64,000 bases of DNA from Adiantum capillus-veneris (Eukaryota > Streptophyta > Polypodiopsida > Polypodiales > Pteridaceae): contig CM043969.1 in assembly GCA_014529385.2 (NCBI GenBank), forward strand, positions 13,839,446 through 13,903,445. The letters are read 5' to 3'. Under the pieces are notes generated by a model that ran no database searches, was not told the DNA's origin, and saw nothing but the letters and a program-made list of their open reading frames with translations. The position numbers and the translations under genes were made by a program. Below, piece by piece: positions 55,701-64,000 of the stretch. Every line of letters begins with the position of its first letter. Position 1 is the stretch's first letter.

Positions 55701-56317
55701 TTGTTCCAATTGCACCAAGCAAGGAGGAATGGAAAGGAGGTTATCCACACACAAACCACAAAGCAATCAATCTTCTCTATCCTATCAACAACAAATGCTA
55801 CAAGTAGCATGCAAGGAGTCAGACAAATTTGGGTACCAAAAGCACAGCTTAAGGACAAGCCGATCCAAATCTGGGTGCCCAAAATATCATCTACTATACC
55901 AAAGATGGTTCCAAGGTTCAAAACACAAAGAAGATCATCTCCGAGCAAGGAACATAACACGAAATGGATTTGGAAGCAAAAAGAGCACTTATCTTCTCCC
56001 CAAACTGTAAAACCGATAAAGCAATGGAGAGTTAAGTCTCAGAAGACTCCACCACACCATTTTGACTAAATAAAATCAAGATACCAATGGCGGGTAAAAT
56101 CTCGACAACAATCGCCATTGATACCAAAACCTTAGGAAATTTTTGTACCAAAGCATCCTGACGGTACAATCAAGCAAAGAGCACACAAGCTACAAGATTT
56201 TCTCTTTGGAAGACATCCAAGGAAAACCTTGACATCAGAAACCCTTGAGTTAATTACTCAAGACCCAACCCTTGCACAGCATAATGGTTTTAACTGCATT
56301 GATCTTCAATGCACGGT
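55701..56317 (+). pseudogene. Element C basic pol tail
   Basis: The open part to 56069 contains TSSMQGVRQIWVPKAQL and IQIWVPK, corresponding to MQGTRQVWV in B. Further on, GTIKQRAHKLQDFLFG (about 56163-56210) corresponds to TIKQRAADLQ in B. It is strongly basic with Gln, Lys, Ser and Pro. Function unknown; conserved order in two diverged elements argues that it is real. Confidence 0.5.
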
Positions 56318-57157
56318 ATAGCCAACGAAGGCTATGCATAGACACAATTGTTCAACCCATGCACACAGTTGTCCCGGAGTACGCCATCTAGGAGCGGTGG
56401 AAGGGAATTAAGGACAATGTTTGAAGAGGGAGAAAAAAGTTTGATGTTAATGTGTGATTAACTGTAAAATTACCTAATAATGTCCTTACAAATCATCAAC
56501 GTGGGAAATCTAACTGATAACATCGCCCCGATGAGTGTAAATAGTGTATATACTATCAAAAAATAGTTTTTTTGGTTATTTTTCAACAGTTTTCTTGATA
56601 TTGAGGCTTAAAAATGGAGAAATTCAACAAAAAACAATAAAGCTATATTTTTCAATGGATTTTCTTAATTATTGGATTTTCATTTTTCTTTCTTAGCGCA
56701 TTTTGTTATTTTCTTTGATTTTTTTAATAAACATGTCCAAAAATTAATAATAAATAGCAAATGAGCTCAGATGGAAAAATGGAAAATACGGTGATGATCA
56801 GAAGGACAAGGCAAACGTGCATAAAAAATTTCAATCAAATCGGCAGATGGAAGCGGGAAGCCTAAATTAGGCATGCGCAGCCAATGCCTACTTTTGCAGA
56901 ATTCTTGCAGAATGAGCTACAGGAACCCGATTGAGGAAATTTTTGAGTCTAACATAGATTTCACGGCCTAGTAGGACTAATAGGGGTATTTGGGGAAAAA
57001 TGGTTTGGGAAGTCTGAGTATAGATATCCAGGGTAGTTTAAAATCACCTCATTTTCACTTGTCGCCCTTGGAGAGAGAGCTTTCGACCTTCTTCGTGCGT
57101 GATATCCGGAGCCCATAGCCACCCGTTTACAGTGCTGTCTCACACAAGACATGAGGG
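56318..57157 (+). other. Noncoding stretch before the putative 3' ORF exon (element C)
   Basis: AT-rich, no convincing frame. The block near 57070-57157 (GAGAGAGAGCTTTCGACC ... ATGAGGG) corresponds to the B block ending at 35857. Confidence 0.5.
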
Positions 57158-57819
57158 GTAAGTTCTATACTTATCAATGATCCATTCCTTATAGCCGGTA
57201 GCTAGTCTAAACCCCAAGTAAAAACCCTAGAATCCAAGCAGTGCACGAAGTCCTAGGACCAAAAATTTACCATAGCGGCCTATCAGCTCAACCAAATCGG
57301 ATGAGACTTGAATTGTAGCATGACCCCATATAATAGAACACTTCTATATCACCAGTTGACCATTCGGCAGGGGTCGAGGGGGGTCCCAAGTAGAAAAGCT
57401 AGGTTTTTTCCTGATGCCATAATTAAATTCTGACTCCACAGATAGCTTATAGAATGGGTCTATACACAATGTATACGGTTCATTTCATAAAAACAATCAA
57501 GGCAAGCTCTCGAAAAGAAAAAAACTGCTTGAAGGCTACAAAGCATCAAATTTGACATACGAAGTCAAACTGACTCCAAATGGGTCAAAATTGGATGAGT
57601 TGCTTCAGGACTATGTAGTGGACAAGTCCATAGCCTCAAAAGAAACTAACCAACTTCACAGGCCATGTAGTCACAAAAATTAGTGATTTCAGAGTCGACA
57701 AAGCATGAAGCAATGCCGGTAAGATAAACCTTTACCAAATTCAATTTAGGACTTGTTTAGGTGTATTGAATATGTCCAGGTCAAAATTTGTCAAGTTTAG
57801 CAAAAAAAAGTTGACTACT

Positions 57820-57841
57820 GTAAATAATTGCGATTATTTAC
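57820..57841. repeat. C-type palindrome, spacer copy 1
   Basis: Contains TAAATAATTGCGATTATTTA, one centre mismatch, 283 bp before the next copy. Confidence 0.85.
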
Positions 57842-58102
57842 TTTTACAATTTTTTGGCTTGAAAATGGTACCATCACCTCACCTATCACTTTTGCACACC
57901 TGTTACATGCTACATTTCAAGTATGAGCCAAAATGATCAATGATAACTTGGAAAATTGTCAAAAAATGCAAAGAAGTCCATCCAATACAAATTTTGAGTT
58001 ATCAGTCACATTTTTCATCCAAATCACACCATATTTCATACACAGAGTCTACATCATGCCTAGAACCAAGTTGCACCAAAAAATGTTCATTTTGATGAAA
58101 AA

Positions 58103-58122
58103 GTTAATAATCGTGATTATAC
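58103..58122. repeat. C-type palindrome, spacer copy 2
   Basis: GTTAATAATCGTGATTATAC, more eroded, 291 bp before copy 3. Confidence 0.75.
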
Positions 58123-58393
58123 TTTTTTGCCTAGATGAGGGTAAATTGTAGCTTTGACTTTATAGGACCAAAGCACATGATGTCCCAAGCCCACTGACCA
58201 AGTTTGAACAAATTTGGAGCTCAAAATCTCAAAATCTCCTTATATCTACTATTTCATAGACAGAAAGCCTAAATCTCGCACCATTTTCACCTTGTGCACT
58301 CAAATGAGCCCACACTTCACTCAGAGTATCTAATTGATATATATTTCAAGCCTATGATGCCAAAATTGCAAAAAGTTGGAGAAAATCATCAAC

Positions 58394-58415
58394 GGAAATA
58401 ATCACGATTATTTAC
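58394..58415. repeat. C-type palindrome, spacer copy 3
   Basis: Contains AAATAATCACGATTATTTAC. TTGCAAAAA occurs shortly upstream, as in the leader copies. Confidence 0.85.
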
Positions 58416-58612
58416 TTTTGTTGCAAATTTTTGCTTGGACTTCATAATTTTGATCTTTACATGTTGTTATGCATCTATGCATGTTCAAAAATTAATTTGA
58501 AGCAAATTGGACTCACTTTGTCAGCAATTTAGACTGAAGGACATTTCAAAATGGAAATTGATGAAATTTTCTAACTTTGGCACTCTATTCACTTAACATG
58601 AGCAATGCAGGC

Positions 58613-59463
58613 TATGGAGAAGGCCAAGAAGAGGGTATCACAAAAAGAAAAGTTGCAAGAGCTGCCACCCTACCAACTGGACCCCAGTTCAGTAAAGATG
58701 GCCAAAGCAACATATCTATCGAGAGAACAGGTTGAAGAAAACAAACCATAGTTTTCACAGGCAAGTTTAAAAGTGAATAAGGACACTAAGTAGAGCTGCA
58801 GTTGCTGCCGAAAGAGATCTATGATGTTGCCGAAAAGCACACAAGAAGATAGCAGAAGGCACGGCCTCAAGGATTTCTACGACCAAGAACCGTGTGGGGT
58901 ATACTTCTAGAAAGACTATGAGTTCTTGTCTACAATTAAGGAAGATGGACCAGCCCAAATTATTGACCAACAAGGGCAGAAAGTCGAAGTAGTGATTACA
59001 AAGTAAATTGTGGCCAAGGGTTTGAAGTTTCCAATAAGGGTTCGAGACAGAAAGACAGCAGGCACCTTCACCAAGGAGATTGTTGCGGCAACCTTTGCTG
59101 ACCTCATCCAGAAGCAAGTGGAAGAACCAACATAGTTGTATCACCAGCACTTCCACTTTCTAGCAAAGAGACGGCCAAGGTACACCACCCCTAATCATGC
59201 ATTTGTGACTACATTCACCCGTATTGAAGTCGACAACCAGGAAACCCATTGATCACGCACAGTATGTGCTACCAATGCTGAAAGGTACCAAGAAAGAGGG
59301 TAAGATCACGTACTTGGGTGCACTCGAGGTATTGACAAGAATAGCATACCATGCTATTCCCATGGCATACAATTTTCCGCCTATCCCATATCAAAACACA
59401 TGGAATGTGTCTGCACAGCCATCTCCAAGTACCACTTTCTCGACAAAGAGGTTACAAATCTGA
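58613..59463 (+). pseudogene. Element C 3' ORF, N-terminal domain only
   Basis: ATG at 58613 opens a frame that aligns with the first 250-300 residues of the B 3' ORF: KLQELPPYQLDPSSVKMAK, EFLSTIKEDGPAQIIDQQG, RRPRYTTPNHAFVTTFT and, after a frame change near 59220, LGALEVLTRIAYHAIP and NFPPIPYQNTW. Stops at about 58748, 58793, 58907, 59005 and 59132, plus the frameshift, show long inactivity. The coiled-coil part found in B is missing. Function unknown. Confidence 0.75.
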
Positions 59464-59470
59464 TGAAGAG

Positions 59471-60921
59471 TCGACAAAAAGTTCTTATGTAGCACATAGC
59501 AGTGATAGCCATTTTTTGGCTTTCCATAATTGCCATAGTAAGCTACCTCACCCTATCAAATCACTCAAACACTGTGGTTACCCTCACCCTTTCACTGTAT
59601 ATAGGTGTGTGTGAGTTAGGGGACTTTTCCCATATCTTCTTAAAAACCCTCAATTAGCTAGTCACTAGGCTAGTTGAGCCAAAAAACATATATATATATA
59701 AGTTTTTAATGGCCCATTTGTGTGTAAATATTTCATTGTATATAGGGCCTAAATAAAAGGATTTTTCATAATTATTTTGGTATTTATTTAAATATTTCTA
59801 CCTATGGTGTGTTATTTATGCTATGTACATTGACTCACCATTACCATATTTTTTCTTACCATTTTGCATACTCTTTATTCCATATAAAAATAATTTCATG
59901 CAAGCTTCTCTTATTTTTGGTGCAACTCCATCCCAACAAAAATCCAAAAAAACTAGTTCTATTTATGTGTATATTTTTTCACTATTGTGATTTTTTCCTT
60001 CCTACATTTATTCTCTATTTCTCTCATAAATTAGACCACCAAAAATATTCATCTTTTTATGGTAGACTTATAATGAGAGAGATTTATTTTGACCCCTTTA
60101 TTCCACCTATATTATTTATATTTGACATGTACATATTTTTTTAGACCCCTCAATATTTGATTTTCTTAGTTGTACTATTCACTTATATCATGATCTCAAC
60201 AATATCTTCAATTATAGACCTACCAAATAAGGTCAAGGGTATGTGGCATGCATGCATGTACCATGGGGGACTCACTCTTGGAGGTATTCAAAAGAATCAT
60301 CCAAAGAAAGACCTCACAAGGACTTTGTGCAGTGGAAAAAAACAGTTGGTTTTGCTGAATTTTTAAAGATCACATGCTCCCCAAATTTGAAAAGGTGATA
60401 CAAGCAAAAGTTGTAGCTCGTGGGCTCAACTTGTACCTCAAATTTATTCATATTGTTTTGAGCTACGAGCTATGAGCTATGATTTTATTGGTGGACCCCA
60501 CTTTGCCCATGCTATGTAGCCACACTCCCTCTTCCACTTTATGATTTTCCTCTTTCACACACACTTCTCCAGTCATTATCCCCACCTCTCTCACTACTCC
60601 TCTCTGCACCCTACTCACCTTCTTCTCAACCTTGAAGAATAAGAGAAACCATGGTGAACTCATGTCTCCTACACACACTTCCATTCCAAAATTGACCACG
60701 TAGTCTCATTTTCTTCTTCTATATTACCCATATCTTTTAAGAAAACCACAAAATTCAGACTCTTCTCTTGAAAGACATCACCATGTTGATTGATTACTCA
60801 TATTCAATCACCTTGGCTCCCAAGGAAGGTCAAGAGTGGAGAAAAAACGTACCGTCAAAGCTAGTGGACCGTCAACAAGCGTCAAAATTGACCCTACTCA
60901 AGACACTTGGAGCATCAACAT
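59471..60921. other. No gene seen; AT-rich sequence between elements C and D
   Basis: After the last match to B. AT-rich with short frames in all phases, none with recognisable domains. It includes a TA run at about 59690-59700 and GAGCTACGAGCTATGAGC-type words near 60455-60475. The 3' LTR of C, if it ever existed here, is not recognisable. Confidence 0.5.
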
Positions 60922-61218
60922 TGTAAGAAATCCATATTTTCTTACCTATTAAGAGTTTTTTCTTCCTTATTTGTATACTACATGTATACTCCCATTGTAA
61001 ATATCCAATTTCATTTGTAAATCAATAAAAATACTAACTCTACTAATTTACTAACACTAACCTACTATGAAAAGTAATATCACCTCCACTTCTCTCCTCT
61101 CTCTCTTCTTCATCTATCCCCACCAACTTCTTGATAATTCCAAGAAAAAAAAAATAGATAAGTGCTGAAAATCTAACCCAACCATGGTTAGAGGAGCAAC
61201 CCTAGCCCTCAAAATTGC

Positions 61219-61225
61219 TATAAAA
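61219..61225 (+). promoter_or_regulatory. Element D TATA box
   Basis: TATAAAA in the context TTGCTATAAAAGGAGGG, typical of plant LTR promoters. Confidence 0.7.
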
Positions 61226-61880
61226 GGAGGGTGTGGCTAGCACAAAAGGGGGGAGCCATAAGCAAGAGCACTATGCTATAGCTTGAGAAGCCAAGCTCAA
61301 CCTCTCTAGAAGGATTTCTTGAGTGGAAGCTCATTGTCTTATGCATATGCATGTGTTGTATTAGGGGTGATTATCAAGGAAACTCTATGCCATTGTAAGA
61401 GAGAGTGATCATTCAATTGAGAGTAGGAAATCTATCATTTCTCCTACTAGTGTAAGCCCAACATCTGCTGAATCAAGGAGGGTGGATTTGGACTAATCTT
61501 GGATACTTTGTCTCTCTTCGAACGTGAAGTAATGGACAACAATGATGTGTAAGTGTCTTGGTGTTTTTTAAGTTCTTGATAGCTTGTCTGTGGGTGTTGT
61601 CATTAATTCAACCATAGATTCCACATACTGTAAGAGGGCAACAGGGTGGAGAGGACTCCCCTTGCTTCAAGACAATGATTGGGGTGGATTTTCTTGTGAT
61701 TTGTTGTGGTGAAATTTACTCAAGCTATGTTGAACAAATACTAATCTCACTTTCATTGGTCATGGCAGATTTGTAAGAAGGTATTAGTGAAACAATCACC
61801 CCCTCCCCGTTCCCACTTTTTCTTACATATATAATTGTGTTTGCTTAATCAGCGTTGAACATTTCAAAGCAGTCCGACCA

Positions 61881-61884
<4 letters not shown>

Positions 61885-61917
<33 letters not shown>
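61885..61917 (+). repeat. (CT)n microsatellite in element D
   Basis: About 16 CT units immediately before GCGTCCTAG. The T LTR has a shorter CT/GA run in the corresponding place. Confidence 0.9.
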
Positions 61918-61918
<1 letters not shown>

Positions 61919-61922
61919 GCGT

Positions 61923-61945
61923 CCTAGTTCGCATCCAAAACTAGG
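61923..61945 (+). promoter_or_regulatory. Element D LTR hairpin CCTAGT/ACTAGG
   Basis: Six-base stem with an 11-base loop, followed by TGGTGTCCC. T has CCTAGC/GCTAGG in the same context, so the stem is kept by a paired change. Confidence 0.65.
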
Positions 61946-62093
61946 TGGTGTCCCAAATTTGTGTAGGGTTAGGTTACGGGTTTGTGTGTGTGTTCGCTGT
62001 TTTTTCCAACCCCAACCCAGGTGAGCAGCATGGGAGCCTAGAAAAGTGCTTAGAGGCCACTCTTCTTGTTGCCCGCCCCGGACCGCCTGAAAT

Positions 62094-62113
62094 TGGTGTC
62101 CCCACTGTGGAAC
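62094..62113 (+). promoter_or_regulatory. Element D primer-binding site
   Basis: TGGTGTCCCCACTGTGGAAC, close to TGGTGCCCCCACTGAGGAT in T. It defines plus-strand orientation. Confidence 0.75.
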
Positions 62114-62420
62114 TGACTTTATGCTTATTGTTGTTGTATTGCATGAATGCTTGAATTTAGCATAATCAAGAAGATTATATGAATCATGAAAACTTGTATG
62201 ACTAAGTTTAATTTCAATGCAACAAAAATTGATCTAGAATATGGTTTGGATTAGCATAACATAAGAAAGGAAAAAAACATTTTCACATAAGAATCTAGAA
62301 TTCATGAGATAAGAATCTAGAATTCATGAGACCTTTCAAAACTTTGTGTAGTTAGTTGATGTCATGAGAGAAAATGATTGTTTGGAACTAATCCTTGTGT
62401 GGTTCTAGCATTGAGAGACT

Positions 62421-63656
62421 ATGACACGCTATACCTTTGATGATATCCCAATCTTCTTTGGAAATCTAGAAGAAGATGTTGATGATTTTCTTGCTGATTT
62501 TAGAATGGTTTGTCATATCCTTGGTAAAAGGGATGACATTGAAAAAGGGGATTTTCTATTGCTATGCCTTAGAGGCAATGCTGAGCAATGGTTTTGGAGT
62601 ATGTCTTCTCAGATTGAAAATGGGTATACCCAAATTTCCAAAGCCTGGAAGACCAGATTCTCTAAATTCCCAACAACGGAGAAAGCATGGGCTTCATTAG
62701 GGAGACTTCAACAACATGGTGAAGACTACTATACTTATGAGGATATTTTTTCTGGTCAATGGGGATGATATGGGTTTAGTTCTACATTTCCAGATTATGT
62801 AAAAATGGAGCAATTTATTTCGGGTTTGTCTCATTTGCTAAAGACTAAGGTTACTTGCAGTGGACCCTCTACCTTTGAAGAAGCGGTCACTATTGCCCGA
62901 AGGAAGTTTCACAAGTACTTCTACATCAAAAATGGTTTCCATCATGCTGTAATAACCAACCATCATGAAAGTGTTTCTATCAAGGAGTCATCTCCTTTGC
63001 CATACTTGTCTTCTTCTACTCCGAAAAATGTTGAAGAAGTTACTTACATGCCAACTGATTATTCAAGTGCTAAAGTGTGTGGCCAAGATTCAAATGTGGA
63101 CTCTCTCTCTTCTACCTTTATCACAAGCATGCAAAAATTGACACAAGATATCTCAAATGGCATTGATGATTCAATAATGGATACATCCAACCATTTGGCG
63201 GAGGATCAATTTCTAGTCCGAGCAGACGAAGCTTTTGTGCAACATGACTCTATGGAGAATGAAGACCTTGAAGGTAACCTTGATCTTATGGAATTTTCTG
63301 AGAGTGTATCTCATCTAAAAGAAGAGAGTGAAGAAGAAGATGAAATCATAGGTGGGGAGATCATAGACCACATTGATCATAAAGAGATGATTGTGTACAT
63401 GGAATGCCAACTCTAAAACAAAGTAGAAGAGTGTGAGTTGAATCTATCTGAGGAAAATATTCAAGAAGTGTTTGAGGATGTTGAAAAGCATTGGTATGAC
63501 CCATGTATGTTAAGCATGGAGGAACCTATCATGCAAGAAGCCAAATTTTTCACAAAATCAAATAGTAATGCATCAACCTTTGAGGTGGTACAATGTAAGG
63601 AGTTACAACCTTGCCAAAGGGGGGCCTTGAAGGGGATGAAGAACATGGGAGAGTAG
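62421..63656 (+). pseudogene. Element D gag
   Basis: One frame from ATG 62421 to 63656 with stops at 62766 and 63414. The capsid part reads IFFGNLEEDVDDFLADF, then DFLLLCLRGNAEQWFW, AWASLGRLQQHGEDYYTYED, MEQFISGLSHLLKTKV and TFEEAVTIARRKF, the usual gypsy gag pattern. A long acidic Ser/Asp/Glu-rich region follows (SESVSHLKEESEEEDEIIGG), without a zinc knuckle. The first ATG after the PBS region was chosen as start. Without pol in view I cannot tell whether the element is autonomous. Confidence 0.8.
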
Positions 63657-64000
63657 TAAAAAATAAAATCATAAAAGGAAACTGTCAGAAGGGTATCATT
63701 CTCTTAAATGGTGTTTTAGTGGGTGGCTCTTCATTCATGGGACAATCACTTAGCAAGAAAATCCAAACTTTTGAAGCCCAAATAATCTTCACATTGGGTT
63801 TCAACTCTTCAAAGTCAACTTCTCCTCTCTTCACATATACCTTTCATCGGGGGCACCATACCTTCTTAAGTGGAAGAGGACATGAATACTTGGTGATGAA
63901 CGGATGTTTCCAAACCTTCTTCATTTGGTTCTTTGGTGTATGGAGGTTGCAAATTGTGATGCTTCTAGTCTTCATCATAGATGAAAAACTTGTTGATTGC
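63657..64000 (+). other. Element D downstream of gag, unassigned
   Basis: No domain recognised. A plus-strand frame from about 63821 to the edge stays open (SPLFTYTFHRGHHTFLSGR and following hydrophobic residues). It may be a further, unfamiliar ORF of D. The window ends before it can be judged. Confidence 0.35.

Larger units (their letters stand above)
57158..58610 (+). other. Putative intron of element C with phased palindromes
   Basis: Donor GTAAGT at 57158-57163 after ATGAGGG; acceptor AATGCAG at 58604-58610 directly before GCTATGG. The interval is noncoding and carries three palindromes, 283 and 291 bp apart. The equivalent donor and acceptor exist in B. Splicing is inferred, not shown. 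Confidence 0.5.
6289..59470 (+). mobile_element. Element C: old gypsy element split by three insertions
   Basis: Host element of the nest. Its own sequence is 6289-7858, about 14655-14670, 29513-29671 and 49030 to about 59470, roughly 12 kb. Order: leader with palindromes, gag, protease, RT, RNase H, a deletion removing the integrase, a second retropepsin-like domain, basic tail, spacer with palindromes, and a 3' ORF that stops aligning with B near 59463. Each coding block aligns with element B, which lies in the opposite orientation. The gag frame continues in phase across N, Copia and B once one copy of each target-site duplication is removed, which proves C was there first. It is heavily decayed, and no 3' LTR could be found. 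Confidence 0.8.
60922..62091 (+). repeat. Element D 5' LTR, boundaries tentative
   Basis: Begins TGTAAGAAATCC if the guess is right; ends shortly before the PBS at 62094. It contains the TATA box at 61219-61225, a CT tract at about 61885-61917 and a hairpin at 61923-61945. TTTTTCTTACA at 61817-61827 would pair with the start but lies too far from the PBS. Only one LTR is in the window, so the ends cannot be verified. Confidence 0.5.
60922..64000 (+). mobile_element. Element D: 5' part of a gypsy-like element related to T
   Basis: LTR-like region, PBS and gag in order on the plus strand, running off the right edge. The LTR start at 60922 is tentative. The (CT)n tract, CCTAG hairpin and following TGGTG(Y)CCC phrase also occur in this order in the T LTR, and the PBS is of the N/T kind. 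No protease or RT lies within the window. Gag has several in-frame stops, so this copy is probably inactive. Confidence 0.65.

Noticed and set aside
60463-60699. Minus-strand frame of 78 codons
   Set aside because: No domain, no neighbours, AT-rich intergenic sequence.
1-64000. tRNA, rRNA or other structured RNA genes
   Set aside because: None could be recognised by eye; the tRNA-like words found are primer-binding sites of retrotransposons.

Overview
The window looks like intergenic DNA from a large, repeat-rich land-plant genome. The evidence is plant-type LTR retrotransposons: a Ty1/copia element primed by initiator-Met tRNA, a Ty3/gypsy element of Tat type with two RNase H domains, and very large gypsy elements. 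Long GA/CT microsatellites and the absence of any recognisable host gene fit this. I cannot name the species. Nearly every gene-like reading frame belongs to a transposable element, and most are decayed.

Layout. 1-1580: minus-strand PiggyBac transposase pseudogene running off the left edge. 2041-4240: microsatellites and a purine-rich GA/TAGA satellite. 4241-6288: unassigned sequence with a coiled-coil relic, a 28-bp-arm hairpin and a 12-bp minisatellite. About 6289-59470: one old plus-strand gypsy element (called C here), split by three later insertions, one of which carries a fourth. These are N (7859-14654; about 2.1-kb LTRs, gag-like gene only), a Copia element (14671-29507) that itself carries a Tat-like gypsy T (16472-25706), and a 19.35-kb gypsy B (29672-49024). 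60922-64000: the 5' part of another gypsy-like element D, running off the right edge.

The nest is supported by target-site duplications (accac, gtatc, aagac, and atgt for T) and by the host gag frame of C. That frame resumes in phase after each insertion and aligns with the gag start of B. B and C are relatives in opposite orientation, so each can be used to read the other.

B and C share an unusual plan: a long gag leader module, capsid and zinc knuckles, protease, RT, RNase H, integrase, then a second retropepsin-like domain (DTG in C, DTR in B) and a basic tail. A noncoding spacer and a separate 3' ORF follow. In B this ORF spans about 1,130 codons with a coiled-coil middle. In B a complete zinc-binding module is duplicated before the integrase core. 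In both elements the gag leader and the spacer before the 3' ORF carry short palindromes about 283-299 bp apart, with a different palindrome in each element (AGTCTATCGCGATAGACT in B; TAAATAATCGCGATTATTTA type in C). A conserved ATGAGRG|GT donor and a conserved acceptor flank the spacer, so the 3' ORF may be spliced with the palindromes inside its intron. I consider this combination the best candidate for something undescribed.
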